From: Oscheius onirici
Taxonomy: Eukaryota; Nematoda; Chromadorea; Rhabditida; Rhabditidae
Direction: 5' to 3'
Assembly (NCBI GenBank): GCA_932521025.1
Contig: OW051473.1
Coordinates: 7,874,001-7,938,000 of the forward strand
DNA: 64,000 nucleotides
Part shown: positions 33,793 to 46,778 of the stretch, one piece after another
How positions within the stretch are numbered: the stretch's first letter is position 1
Layout of the letters: each line of letters begins with the position of its first letter
Position numbers and translations under genes: made by a program
The notes under the pieces: generated by a model
What the model saw: the letters and a program-made list of their open reading frames with translations, nothing else
The model's database searches: none
What the model was told of the DNA's origin: nothing

Positions 33793-36700
33793 CTATCGCA
33801 AGAAGATGGCAATTATTAGGATTAAGCATGCTGCAATCTTGCTACTGCTGTTAGCAGGACTCAAAGCATCGGGCTCCGACTGAACTGGGTTGTTGTCTTC
33901 GGATGATTCTTCCGACTTTTCTTCTGGTGGAGGAATCTTGCAATCAAGCTCACAGGATTCCAGACGATCGGCATGGAGTCCCTGAAAACAACACTTGCGT
34001 CGAAACACTTTTAACTGGTACTCTGCTTACAAAAAGACTGGCCGGATAAATTTCAGTACTATATGGAAATCTTTTTATGCCATGTTTGACACATATACGT
34101 CCCTCAACGCAAAAATGATGCATGTGCTTTGATTAATTTCAAGAATATCATCGTGCACTGTCTGAAAAACGGTGCTCGATCGCAATAATTCAAATTACAA
34201 ACAGTTCCAGAATAAGAGAAAAAATATCTGCGACTCAGTTTATCTTGTTCAAGCACTCTTTTGCTCTTTATAATGATAAGTAAGCATCCTTACCGTGAAC
34301 ATGTTCTTGAGAGACTGGCACATCAGCTGAGCAGCTTCATGTCTGCTGCACAAGTTGCTCATGGCTCCAATGTACTCTTGTAGTTTTTCGTTGACTTTGT
34401 CGCAGACCTCGTCATCGTCATGTTTCAAGAATTTCTCGCTCAAGTACGTTCCAGCCGACAGTGTCATCTCGCCAATCTTCTCCTGTAATAATCTCCTATA
34501 TTAGTGCACCTGGATCACTTTGAGAGCCTCTCACAGAAAAGACAGGTGCGCTCTCGTTACACATCTACATATGTCGCGACAAGGTTGTTGCGCACATCGT
34601 TCTGGTTAACGACTTGTCATTTGAGCGTTACTACACACTGCCTCCAAAAGAGCAGCCGCAAACATATTTCACCTGGCGAACACCAGACAACGACAATTTA
34701 ATGACTTACGGATTTTAAGCATTCGCGGTGATTGTTGAGAATTTCTTGCCCGGCAGGCGAGCAGGCATATGTCAAGAGGTAGTAGCTCTAAAAATTAAAG
34801 AGAGAATATTAAATGGGATCAAAATTACCCTAAGGAAAGATCCTGAATCCTTTCTGTGAGTGAGAAGATCGGAGACAGTATTGGAAACCTCAACAATCTC
34901 GGAATGGCTGCATTTGTGCGGAACTGGCAGATCGTCCTGAAATATTGTTGTTCTCATCGCCCTCTGTTTGTTTAATATTCATAAATCTGCCCCCGATTTG
35001 GCTCTAATTCTTCCGCGTGGAGTATCGCGTTAATGACAGTTGCTCGATTAAGCTTCATTAAAATATGCCGACAGGTTGCAATGACTGCTTGGCGGAAATC
35101 CGCAACAAATTCCTAAATTTCTGAACAGAGAGTTCCCCTAGCGGATTTGTATCACATTGCCTTCAGATGATTGTCAGACTCCACGAGCGTAAATGAGGAT
35201 AATTCCGACAGCGATGGCCTGTCCAGCTCCCCAAGGAATACTGCCGCCGTTCGCACTGCTTCCGACTCGTACATCAGACAAAAACACGTCGTGACAACGA
35301 GCCAAACGCAGAATCTTACGTTACTTCGTACTAATGTCTTCTCGCCTTCCCGCCAATTTTGGAGCCACTTCAAATTTTGCGCACTTAGCATAGCAAACTA
35401 CTGAACGCGTAAATCTGCTTTTGCATAACGAAAGGCCATCATATAGCACTAAAGATTGTTTTGACGTCTAAGGAGTGACAGTTTTTTGTCAACGCATCCT
35501 ATCAAAATTAGCATAAGAAAGCTTGAACGCAGGCCGGAAGAACGGGTGCCAGATGTGGTCAGGACCTCAGTCGTCATTTAAGGACGTCCGAACTCATTGT
35601 CGGAACGCTGATTAGGCCGTGGTGCTAACCATGTTTTGATGGCGGTCTCCATTTCATTTGGTGGCGTTAATTTGTCGTAGCCTCTGCTCTACAGCTGACC
35701 AACAGACCACCAATTACCACTTCCAGAAGTGCGCGACAATGGTGCCAGACGTTGGTTCTCCCGGCTGCCAGCACCACTTGACAGTCCGGCAGCTCCTCAA
35801 GGAGAACACTCCATATCCGTCAGTCCGCGTCTCATACTCATGGCAAACACTTGGACTTGAATGTCAATTAGCTAGAAGAATGTGTTCTCTTGAACGGTGT
35901 TCGTGAAAAAACTAGTATTCGTTGTTTATGGCTCGTTTTGCGGAAGCTACTGTATACTATTGCCCGATACGGTCTGCTGGAGATGATTGCCCGACGCATT
36001 AGAATGCAAATTGACGCTTTTGAAACAAGCCGAGTGGGCCACCCTGTCTCGAGATTATTCGCCGTCTAATTTCCTCGCCCTCGGATTAGTGATTGTAGCC
36101 AATCTGGAGACTGCCCGCTCTGATCCTGCCAGAGGGCAAACGACTACTGCCAAGCAGGACGCGTTAATAAGAAGCACAAAGAGAGTGAATAGAAAAAAGT
36201 TTACCTTGATGCACATTTCTAGCTCCTGAAGATGTTTACACTGATCAGAGGTAATCGTCACAACATTGTCCTTCAGCTCATACAGTGTCCAAGCCCATTC
36301 GTCGAGGATATTTATGAAGCACCTGACGAGACCCACATAATTGCACTGAAATTGGAGATTCACATAAAATAGAAAAAGAATTGTATTTCATTTCCACAAG
36401 GCGTCAGAAAATCGAAATTTGTTTCCCATATCATGTGTTTGATTCACCTCAGAGCACCCCCTACGGAGCCATTCGGATTCCGTTTCATGAGAGCCGCACC
36501 CCTGCAATGAATAACCCATCGAGTGCGCGTGAAAATTCCATCATAGCGAAAATTACACTGCCTCGAGAACATTTTTGTCTTGGAGATGTCATATCCAACA
36601 TGCCCAAAACCTCCTGAAGTCATAAGCGTTCCAGACGATGCATCACTCGATGTGATTGAGTGCTCTCTATAAGGCTTAGCGTGCACGGCAGGTGCTCTCT

Positions 36701-36915
36701 TCGTGTGTGTCACGGCACCAAGACAGGGACCCCAATTACCCGCGCAACGGATCCACTCTTTTGTGCCGTGATCAGCTGTGACAGTCCGAGCCTATCATTT
36801 GAAATGGAACCAGATTCAAATCTACCAAAACATGTCAGTCAAAAGAACTCACTCCACTGTCCTGTGCAGATGTGGTGGTCACAAAGAGGGTAATTATCAC
36901 TGCCGTCCACCTCAT
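33793..36915 (-). CDS. Secreted multi-cysteine protein, DUF19-like, probably GPI-anchored
   Basis: Eight exons (36915-36853, 36613-36500, 36345-36205, 34936-34829, 34787-34710, 34482-34294, 34161-34099, 33981-33793) join in frame, all in phase 0, to 314 residues. A signal peptide ends after TTTSAQ (about residue 18). The body has many regularly spaced cysteines (RCF, QCK, MCIK, KCS, YACSP, RECL, VCDK, LCSR, LMCQ) in the helical pattern of the nematode DUF19 (T20D4.11-like) secreted family; that assignment is from memory and moderate. A serine/glutamate-rich stalk is followed by a terminal hydrophobic segment (IAACLILIIAIFL) with almost no tail, as in GPI-anchor signals. Intron 3 is about 1.27 kb, far longer than the others. 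The start follows a tttttcag acceptor. Confidence 0.7.
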
Positions 36916-39900
36916 CTCTGGTTTAGAATCTCTGAAAAAGTGTTCAAAGAAAGTAAAGCAAGCGAAAGAAAACAAGGTTAAGAGAGTGTAATGAAGCCGT
37001 AAAGTGTCGTTTATATTGTTTGAGAAAAAGGTGAGGGACGCTTAGACTGCCTTGGGATGCATTCGACATGTCATTCATCTCGATATAAGCCCGCGTTGCA
37101 CACCTACTTATTCATTCTTGACATTTAACGACAACTCCGCGAAAGATCGTATTTCTGATTGCAGATGAGCACATAATGAGAAAAAAAACAGACATCTAAG
37201 ATTGGGCACGTGGGAGAAAGCCGAAGAGCGCTGAATGTATGCGGCAAGCCTGCCGTGAAGGGGAGGGATAAAAATCGATTCACCTGCCCGAAGAAAATAA
37301 TGCATTCTAACAACATAAACAAGTTGCAAAAGCAGTACGAATGGCTGAGTCGCGTTTTTGCCCCGGAAACCTAGGCGCGAGAGGCAGCGCCTTGGAATTG
37401 GATAAACAAAGTGGCGGGAAATGGACACCCAAGGTTCCTGCTAGATGTTTTTTAAGAATCATAGAGGGATATTGCTTGGCAACAAATTGCCATATTAAAA
37501 ATTGATTCTACGAGCTCAAGCACCTGAGGTGAAATATAAGCACATATGAATAAAGAAGAGCTGGAGAACATTCAAATCTTGGCTCTGCGGCAACGTACTT
37601 AAGCGTGATTTGAAGCTGTCAGAGCGATTATTGGCCTCCCGCCCCCTGCGGGCGGCTACCCAGGTAGGAATTGGAGACCCTCTGCCCCGAATTCATCCCA
37701 AATATAGATCAAAAGTGCTCAGGCACAACAACTAACTTATGCATAAATATGGCTTTCTAGATGGCGAAGAGAGCAAGACAATAGGCCTGTGAGAAAGCTG
37801 CGAGATGAAAACGTGTACGAAATCAAAAGACTCCCCCGGCCAAGGAAGATTGAGTAATTGGTGCAGAAACATGTGATTGTGGCTGCAATGAATTGTAACG
37901 CGACACCTGTTGCCTTTTTTGTTTCGGCAGGTGCACTACATCAAAATAGACCTGATGAAAAATGGGCGAGAAGAGAGAATTCGGGTAACTAAGAGACACA
38001 CTTATGTACGAGTGTCATCCTTTCCCTCAACATGTTTAGAGCTTAGGAGCAGGGGGTGGACAATAAACAAACTAAACCAATTGGTGGCTTTGCCTCTAGA
38101 TCTTCGGCAGAAATCGGAAAGGAGCCAAAGAAAAATACAAAACAAGGTTGACACGCGCAAGGCTTGCGAAGCGCCTGCTGATTAGGGGAGCACAGGAAGA
38201 AGGAGGGGCGGGGTCGTGCATTCGACAGCCGGATCAGCCCAATTTGGACTACACATTCACATAAATAAGTGACACTTGGCATCTACTTTGAAGGAAGTTG
38301 GCCGTGTGTTTTTAAGCCTTCGTTTATTCAAAGCGTTGAGCCCATCAGAACAAGATAGAAGCTCCAAATGTAAGGCAGAATGGCTCTGAAGAGTGATGGT
38401 GCTCGAAGAAAAACTTCTGCGCGATCAACTGAAATGTTTTCCATATACTAACCTTATAAGGACACCAAAAGGGGAGCATAATCCCGCTTGTTTTGTTAAG
38501 GGTCGTAGAGCATGCAGCCTAATCCAGCGGGATCGTATTTCGCGCCCCAGCCGCCCGACCTTTTTTGGTAATGGACGGGTGCATACTGTGATTAAGCCTT
38601 TGCCGTGCCCTCTAAAATGGCCTCTGTCTTGAACGAGTCGCAACTACAAAAAACATACAAAGAAGAAGAGAAGACTGGGCTACAATTTAGCCACAAAGCC
38701 ATGAGAGGGAAATTGGTTCGGCTGGGGCCTGGGAGAAGAAAAAAAGTTGGAAGAAGATGGCACACGAGATCGGAAAGCGACTTGACTAAACAAGAGCGAA
38801 CAGATCGAGGGAGACTTCTCTTTCGGTAATGTATTAGAGTCTCATCTCTCTGTCTATTTGCCTCGATCTCCACCGTTTCGTATACAATCGCCGTGCCACT
38901 GTGTCATATCAATGCGCCACACACTCAAACAGCAGAAGCTCTCTAAGTCTTGAAAAAGAGCTCATTTTTCCCTCCTTCCCCGAATGCATAAACAAAAGCC
39001 AAAAAGATGGAAAACACATCGCATGCCGGCAGCAAATCTCTTTAGGAAGTTTCCTGTTGATCTGCGTCCTTCCATGGGCTGGAGTAGTTTTTGTCAAGAT
39101 CTATTGAGGAGTAAAATGTACTAAGACTTCTCAAAAGAAAAGTCTATTTGGAGGACCGGAAGTAGGCTCTCTCTTCTGCTGAACATGAGCCTCAAACGCA
39201 ATTAAAATAGACGATATAAGGAAGAAGTAAATTGAAGGCTTCCAGTCCAAGGGAAATGCGATACGAGTGAGGTGTGTGCAATGTGAGAAGCCATATCACA
39301 TCGCATATCACGCTGTTTTCTGGAGTCTGATCTCGGATTTTATGGGGCTTCTCAACGGCAGGTGCACGGGCGGGTTTTCAAAACACGAGGGGAGTCCTTC
39401 TCCAAGATCTAGATTGGCATATTTTGCAAACGCACGTGACAAGAGAGTGAGAGCGGGGCCAAGGGAGCCGTGTGAAATCGATGATGAGTTGAAAAACGAG
39501 GCTAAAATTGATAACAAACGACCTGAGATTTGTCAAGATACTAAGTTCCAAAACCTTGCCGATGGCAGAAGAAATTATTCAAAAGCTCTCTCCACGCCTC
39601 TTGGCTGGGAAAGTCTTGAGAAAGGAAGTCTGCTACGCTGTGCGGGACTAAATCCTCCAAACAAGGTCAAAAGGCGGCTCCCAGATGGCCGAGTGCCTAG
39701 AAGAACGTATAATCGTAGGGTGCGGAGCCAATTAGCAAATTATTGACAACAGAATAAACTGTATAAAAGTTTTTGTTTTTCTCTAAGGATAACGCAAACA
39801 GCTATAAGCAGCGAGACGACAGAACTTTCAACCTCAATCACTGAAAATTTGTGGCTGAATGGCGCTGATTGGCTCTATTTTTTGACTAATAGGCAGAATC

Positions 39901-40737
39901 GGGAAGGCCCGCTTGGAGAGTGAGCGTTAGGTTACGAAGCAGAAAAAGGAAAGTAGAAAACAGAGCAGCTCAGGCAGAACAAATTGAAATGGTTTTGAAC
40001 GGGAGACCAAAGGCAAAGAAATCAGAGAAGACAAATAGCCAAGCGTTTTTCGGCAAACAGTTACCTCGCACCTTTGCAACAATTGATGGGTGAATCTTCT
40101 GAACGGAAGTACTTACTGAATGTCTTTAAATAAAAAAAACTGTTTATGCTGTTAAAAGTGTTAATTCGGGTTTCAAGGTGGTTCCCCTGACCGAGATCAC
40201 ATCCGAAGAGTAGAGGGGTCTTGGAGTGTTGAATGACCAGCGTTGCTCAAGGTACGGGATCCACTAGACAGGCTAGGCTGGCGAGAGATGCCAGGATCGA
40301 CTACCTTTGTGTACACACCCGTTTTTGAACTTGCGATCGCTTTCTTCATAGACTGTCATACTATCCACTTGACTGTCCTGGTCTTTCAATAAACTGTTTT
40401 TATCGAAGCTGCTTAGGCGTTTTCAGATATAAAATGTCCTAGATATTTATAACGGGCGTTTTTCCATGTAACACTGAAATATGAAAGCCAGTGAGTGTTC
40501 TGAAACACACAAGGCATAACTGATCTCCAACCATCACAAGTGACTGGTTCAATGAGATCGAACTATTCAAATCTTAGAATGGAGTCTCAAAGTAGTAATA
40601 CCCATGTGTCTTTGTGTGAATATTAACTTATTAAATGATGATATTTATTTAAAAGAGAACAATAAGTTAATAGGTATCTTCAGTAGTCTAAAGACGAGAA
40701 CAAGCAAATTTCAGAATAACCAAACATCCGAAATCTT
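36916..40737. other. Long stretch without a supportable gene
   Basis: About 3.8 kb with only scattered open frames, the longest 159 codons at 39267-39746 (+). That frame has no signal peptide, domain or splice partner and is compositionally ordinary, so I do not call it. The region ends at the poly(A) signal of the small gene on the minus strand at 40792. Confidence 0.4.
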
Positions 40738-40791
40738 TATTGCAGACAACTAATATTATGCGCTCACACTTGTGCTCTTTCTTGAACAAAC

Positions 40792-41034
40792 TCATACAAA
40801 TGCACCATACTGATAAAGCCTCTCAACGGTCTGGAATACCAAGATATCCCGCTTTTCCACGTCGTCAGCTCGCCAGTTCACTGTACCATCTTTTTTCGCG
40901 TCTGAGCTTAATCACTTGAAGCTATTACAAGAAAAATTATAGGCTTGCTTTCTCTTTTTGTTCAAGCACATACATAATGAGAAGCAAACAAGAACCACTA
41001 TCATAAGCACAAGAAGGATAGAGAAGATGTTCAT
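40792..41034 (-). CDS. 67-residue single-pass membrane microprotein
   Basis: Exons 41034-40929 and 40889-40792 join in frame. The start lies shortly after a ctacttttag acceptor and an aataaa signal follows the stop (near 40737), so both transcript ends are plausible. Residues 3-24 are a membrane helix rich in L, V and C. A KKRK stop-transfer motif and a polar tail containing WRADDVEKRD follow. The intron is 39 nt; a 27-nt alternative that adds four residues would also keep the frame. No family recognised. Confidence 0.65.
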
Positions 41035-41703
41035 TATGGTGATTGGCGTACTAAAAGTAGGTTAAGATTGGTTCTGTACCGGTTTAAAGATATGCCGTGT
41101 GCGGTGAAAGTGTGCTAAGATATGTGCAAAAAAGAAATGTACCGAAAGTACCTCATTTTCGTGATCCCGCTAGCAAAAACGTTTTTTACCATTCTCAGCA
41201 CTCCACGCACACTAAAAATTTCTATTTTCAGTACACTGGATAACATCTAAATATGAACTATTTTAACGAAGGAATCATCAGCTTTTTCACCTATTTTATG
41301 ACACTACCTCAGGGACGCTTTTTGCCCTCTCTCGAGAGTCGACATCAGTTCAGCACTACTAGTCTCAGTGATTAACGATGGTAACAACTACAGGGAAAGG
41401 ATCAATTACTGTTTATGTTGTTTTAGAACTTGAATGTTACCAGCCTAAGTCACAAGCTCGTTTCCTTCATATAAATCCGCGTGGTAGGTTTACTCAGCCA
41501 CTTTAAACTTTCTTAAGAAATTCCCACCCATATATGTTTTCCCAATTTCAGCTCCAGTCACTTTTGTTTTGCCAATTAGTAGCTTCTGTAGAAGTTGCGT
41601 GCTTAGATGGTTATTGTACCCAGCACTAATGAGATGTTTTGGTAACCCCACTCACTCCAAATCCTTAGCATAAAAGTGATCCCTTCTAACGATCTTGACT
41701 CAG
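41035..41703. other. Divergent intergenic region
   Basis: No coding frame is supported in these 670 bases. They separate two divergently transcribed genes and should hold both promoters. A gactcag site immediately before the ATG at 41704 is the likely spliced-leader acceptor for the rightward gene. Confidence 0.5.
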
Positions 41704-43143
41704 ATGCGGCACTGGCCACTTCTCCTACTGCCCATAGCCGTTCTGGCTACTTCAGATGGCTTTGGAATTTCTCTAATCGTTCCGGAACATAGTGCCCAGC
41801 TGTTGAACCTACACGTCAACGAGATGAGTTTTTCTCTTTAAAAGTGAAAATCCAAGTTTAGGCTGCTCGCGCCTTCAGAGGCAAGAGCATGCCGATCTCA
41901 ATGGTTGCCCATAAGCAACAGTACCAATCGTCAACAATGTGCGTGAATCTGGAAAAGACTGTTCAGTCGGCGTTGTCAGAAAAGCCCAAAAGTTACATAT
42001 TTATCCTAACGTGAGTGTAGATTCTCTTAACAGCTTACAAACCCTAAGTGAACGCAAGCGGACCCAGTTCTGCTACCGGTCATGGAAGCCCTTCTACACT
42101 CCTCGTGTCCTCTTCGTCACCTTCAATCAGGAAAATCCGGAAGATCTAAAAAAAGTGGCTTGTAATTTGTACAGGACGTTCAGGACTTTCCAGACCTGCT
42201 TCTGGTTCATGGACGGAACCCTGTACCGAGCCTCGTCATGGGACGAAATGGCTACCCATCTTCACAAACTGTTTGTAAAAAAGCTCAATCAAGAAGGAAT
42301 CAGAAGGATTCTTGTGGATCGCAAGGGCAACCTCATCACTCCGAAAACAGTGGAACTGATTGATCAGCCTCCGATCACCACAGCGGTTATGACCACGCAG
42401 GAGACTGTTACTGAGCTGACTGTAGTTCATGCAAGGAACCCACGCATCTCATACGCTTTCCGTCAGAAAATCGAAGAGGCCAAACTGGATAAAGACAGGG
42501 TGAGCTTGTTTTTGTAGTGTTTTCAATGACGCTCGGAAAATCTCAAATTTTCCTGGTTTTATGTTAGCAAGTACAAAAGGTTAAGTGAACTACGGTAGAG
42601 ATTGCTGAAAGAGTCATGCAAAGCTAATTCCATCACGCAATGTGTCAGGCATCAATGCTTAGGCTCTTAATTAGCCGCAGTACCTCCTCATAGACAGATG
42701 ATATAACTTATCTGGGAAAGTGAAAAAATAACTAAAATATGACGAACATTCTAATGAACTGATAAAAAAAACATTTCGAAGACTTCCCCTTACCATTGTT
42801 TCAGGCTGCCGAAAAGAGACGCAAGCGCTTTGAGATGATGCTCGTCGGCTGTGCTGCCATGATCACAATGATGGTCGCCTTCGCAATCCGGACCAACTGT
42901 TTCACTCAATCGTAGGTTTTTCAAAAAATTCATTGGGTATGGATCGTATGACAAGTTATGCGATCTAGACGGGATGAGGATGTGTCTGTTAATAGCTATT
43001 TTATTACAACGTAACATTACAGGGATGAAGCTGAGAAGAAGAGAAATGAGGACATTGCCGAAAACAACACCAATACCGCCAAGTATAAGTATAGTCTTAC
43101 GGAGCAGATGGCAATCCAAAAGTTGAAAAAGAAGAGTTTTTGA
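41704..43143 (+). CDS. Type I membrane protein of unknown function
   Basis: Five exons (41704-41814, 41862-42010, 42049-42499, 42805-42911, 43023-43143) join in frame to 312 residues. A signal peptide (about 1-19) precedes a lumenal or extracellular part containing YTPRVLFVTFNQE and NLYRTFRTFQTCFWF. A membrane helix (about 249-267, MLVGCAAMITMMVAFAI) is followed by a charged tail with several lysines near the end (KLKKKS), like an ER-retrieval signal. The 38-nt intron 2 ends ctaag rather than cag. No family recognised. It converges on troponin I. Confidence 0.75.
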
Positions 43144-43201
43144 ATAAAAAAGTTTGAATACAACACGGGGTAGAGAATTTCTTGAGCTTGGGAGCAGCAG
43201 C

Positions 43202-44293
43202 TTACTCTTCCTCTTCCTCCTCCTCCTCGACCTCCTCTTCTTCAACAACCTCTTCCTCAGCTGGAGGCTCTAAAAATGGATTCTGAACATCAAACAAAGT
43301 CAATTATTACCCTCAATGGGGGCGGCCTCCACCTTGACCTCCTCCTTGGGGGCTTCCTCCTTGTGCTCCTTTCCCTTCTTGCTCCATTCGGGCTTGTCGG
43401 ACTTCTTCTGAAGATTTATTGATTTTCGAATTTAGGTTCAAATTCACAAACCTTGACTTCAAGAATGGCCTGGACGTTGTCCTTCTTGACGTTCTTGAGA
43501 TTGCCTCGGAAGTCGGCCTTCTCTCCGGACTTCTGGGCGGTGGCCTTGAACTTGTTGTCGTATTTGGAGACCTTCTTCAAGGAGGGCTTGACGCTAAAAC
43601 AGGATTTAACTTGCTGTTTCTTTTGTTTCTTACAATTTTCCTCGGAGATCATTGACCTCAATGTTCAGGGCGTTGATGGTGCCGTCTTGAGAAGCGACCA
43701 GCTGGAACCAATTTGTGAGCTCCGAGACTATTGCAACAACAAACCTGGTTGATGTCCCACTTCTCCTCCTCAAGCTTGCAGACGCGAGCGAACAGGTCCT
43801 CGTAGATAGAGATGAGCTTGTCTGAAAATAAAGTTTGAATGAATTAGAAAGTTAAATCCACTCTTGTCATCGCAGCTGTCGATGTCGGGGAGAGGGATGG
43901 TTCTCTGGGCAAGAATCTGAAAAGTCTCTTTAAAAGAAAAGGCATGATGATGCTACCTTGACACGCTCCTGTTCCTTGAGAAGCTGCTGTCTCTTGAGGT
44001 CCTCGGCGGCCTTGATCATGAGAAGCTTCTGAAAAAGATTTCTTATTCAGTTCACAAGTCTCCACAAACTCTGAGCTTCTTCTTTCTCTCAGGTGTGAGG
44101 AATCCCTTCTTGGCCTTCTTCTTCTGTCCGGCCTCTTCGAGACGTCTACGGACCTCGGCCTTCTTGGCCTCGCGCTCCTGGGCCTTACGAGCGGCATCCT
44201 TAACATTCCATTTTGTCATATTAAATCCAAAAATAGACTTACATCACCTCCCTCGTCAGCCTGAGGTCCTCCGTAGCGAATCTCGTCCGCCAT
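43202..44293 (-). CDS. unc-27-like: Troponin I
   Basis: Nine exons (44293-44243, 44198-44070, 44028-43957, 43916-43862, 43821-43745, 43701-43634, 43593-43452, 43407-43311, 43269-43202) join in frame to 252 residues. Landmarks: a lysine/arginine-rich N-terminus with [11 protein letters not shown], then [14 protein letters not shown] (troponin C and T contacts), [17 protein letters not shown], and the inhibitory/C-terminal region with SKYDNKFK and KADFRGNLK. The C-terminus ends in a run of glutamates, as in Caenorhabditis body-wall troponin I. Troponin I holds actin-myosin interaction off at low calcium. Most introns are about 40-50 nt. The gene ends 58 bp from the convergent gene's stop. Confidence 0.95.
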
Positions 44294-46764
44294 GTCTGGA
44301 AGAAATCAAAATCAAAAAAGGCTTTAAGATTAAATGAATAGAAGAATGTAGAAGATCAGGAGGTTAGCAGAGCACTAATCTTTTAACTGTATGATAAAGT
44401 TAGTCGTAAGGCCCGCTGCCAATGATCCAAAAATAACAAGTGGGCGGTGTGTGGTCAGGTCCAAGTGAACTGGCGGCAGTGTTGCTCGGGATATTGTAGG
44501 GACTCTGGGCTCTCTCGGGGACCCACTGTTCCCTCACCCGACATCTGTGTCCTCTTTGATTAATGACTCCTCATCGGAGCAAACGGTGTGTAAAAGACGC
44601 GTGGGTGAGAGAAACACCACCCCGGGCAGAGATCCCAAGAAAAACGCGATAACTAATAATAACAGGGCTTTTTTTGCCGTAGCCGTTTTTTGCTGACCAG
44701 TCGGAGTTCATGATAACTCTTATAGGCGTCAACTTGTCGCCATAACTTTTTCCACTATTGGCGATCGGGCGCGCACAGTGTAAAACGGGATAAAAAGGAT
44801 GCACGGCTGCATAGCAAATGACTACCAACTCAAACACAACACGCTGTGGTAGGAAAAATGTATTTAGAATAAAATCAACGGTATCATGCTAATTTCAGAG
44901 TCTCTGGGAAGAAGAATTACTGCAAAAGGTGGCTAGTAATTTTTTACGAATTTTAACAGGAAAAAACGATAACAGAGGTCTTGAGGTAACGCCTTTCAAA
45001 ATACAGATCTTGACATGAAAATGAAACAATTAATCAAGAAAACTGATCCTTTTACGGTAGAAAAGTTGCAAAACTTGAAAGTGTAGAATTTAGTCTCAAA
45101 TCTGTTCATTTTAATACAGTATGTTCTCGATTTACCTAGTCTGTTTATTGCTGCGTGTGAGAGTTTCAAAACGTTCTTCATTTAAACAAAAACGGCAGCT
45201 CGCCGTTTTCACAGATAATGCACGGAAGGGAATTGCATAAGCTACTGTAGCTAAGTCGCTGGCTCCACTGTAGCCAGAACATATCTGAAAAACAGTGCAA
45301 AGCTCTCGAGGTGACTGATATCGTGGTCCCAAGATGGAGAGAAAACTGTTTCACGGTCTGCTGAGACCGAGAAATTGAGACTGTACAGTAAGGTAGTTCT
45401 AAAGAAACAGGACAAAGGTGGCATTAGAAGGCGAAGGGCTGAAACGGCTAAAAAAGACAGAGCAATACTAGGAGTCACCATTGTCGAGCTAGCCTGCTAC
45501 GCCAATTAAGAGGAGCACCGTTGTAATAAAACGAATCACACTGGGGAGGCAGTGATCCCCGGTAAACACCCACTCTCGACGTAGAAAGAGACTGGCACGT
45601 AGGTATTAAAAGAAAAAGAAGAGGAACAAGATCTGAAAATCGAAGAAGTTGCCTACTACAGATACTTATTACCTTCGATATGAGCTGGAGAGCAAAACTC
45701 TTTCTCGCCGTTATAATTGGAATTATATATTTTGAGAGTCGCGCTGTTCAAACTTTCACTGTGGAGTTTCATAACGAAACTTAGCAAAGAACATCGAATT
45801 TTTATGAATCTCTGAAGACATTTTCGAGAACATTTTCTTTCTTATTCTGAACAACCGAAAAGCAAAAATTCGTGTTTCAAGAAGAGGGAAGAACAAAAGC
45901 AGAGTTAAGGTTCCGATTTACAACAAATAAAAGAATTCCAAAAATTTAAATAGCGTATTGACAAAAAAAATCAGGTAACAAAACTAATCTTTCAACCTTT
46001 TTCAACGTTAAACATTGTGTGCCCCAATATCTAACTTTTATGTGCACACTAGCAACCAGGTTGCTTTGGTCTTAAAACTCTTTTTGTAGCCTCCTCCTAA
46101 GAGGATTTGGTTTGTTCCATACCCATTAGTCAAATTGAGGCACTTTGAGATCTTCTCCGAGAGCATTTTTCACTGCCCCATCGAATCAATTTCTACTTGA
46201 TTTGCCAGATGGACTGTCTGACTCATTATTCTCTGATTGTAAATCGTTCCACCCGACAGTTCCGCGGCAAAACCAGACTCCTTTTCGTCCTCAGCTGCCA
46301 ACAGCTGAGACACTGGCGCAAATTTCCGCAAAGTTCTTCTGTTTTCACTTGCGCAAGAAGGATAACAAGCTTGACCACCACCCCTCGCGCACAGCCAGCT
46401 CGACCGCTGCGGCTCTGCTTTAGGTTTGGCGCGCGGCCAGGCCCCGCCCTGCGACAAAGAAGGTCGACAGTGCACAGTTACACGAACACGGGGGCGGCTT
46501 TTCTTGTTCTTTGCCGACTTGACTCACGTTTTTTCTTTTCCTTTTTCTTTGCTCCTAATTAAGATAATTAGGCGTCAACAACCAAACTGGCGCACTTTTA
46601 TCGTAATTGTTTTCAGTCCATTCCGGACTGGTCTTTTTCTCTGCGTGTAACTTAATCTCAACACCTTTTTCTGGCACGTGATTACACTGCTTCAGACAAA
46701 AAGTGACGCGTTTCACAACATTTCGGGCCCGTTTTCCCATCCATCGTTCCATTGATTTTTCCAG
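44294..46764. other. Divergent upstream region of troponin I and prominin
   Basis: About 2.5 kb with no supportable multi-exon gene. One 34-codon frame with a signal-peptide-like start lies at 45680-45784. A tttttccag site at 46764 is the probable spliced-leader acceptor for prominin. Muscle enhancer elements for troponin I would be expected near 44300-45000, but I can name no specific site. Confidence 0.4.
45680..45784 (+). other. Short signal-peptide-like open frame
   Basis: A 34-codon frame encodes a basic start, a hydrophobic run (LFLAVIIGIIYF) and a short polar tail before TAG. It could be the first exon of an unfound secreted-protein gene, a microprotein, or chance. No splice partner was found. 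Confidence 0.2.
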
Positions 46765-46778
46765 ATGCCCACTTGGAG

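Noticed and set aside
39267..39746. 159-codon open frame on the plus strand
   Set aside because: No domain, signal peptide, acceptor site or splice partner; one frame of this length is expected by chance over several kilobases.
42011..42033. A 23-nt intron in the gene at 41704
   Set aside because: The same donor with the ctaag acceptor at 42048 gives a 38-nt intron in the same frame, which matches the usual intron length here.
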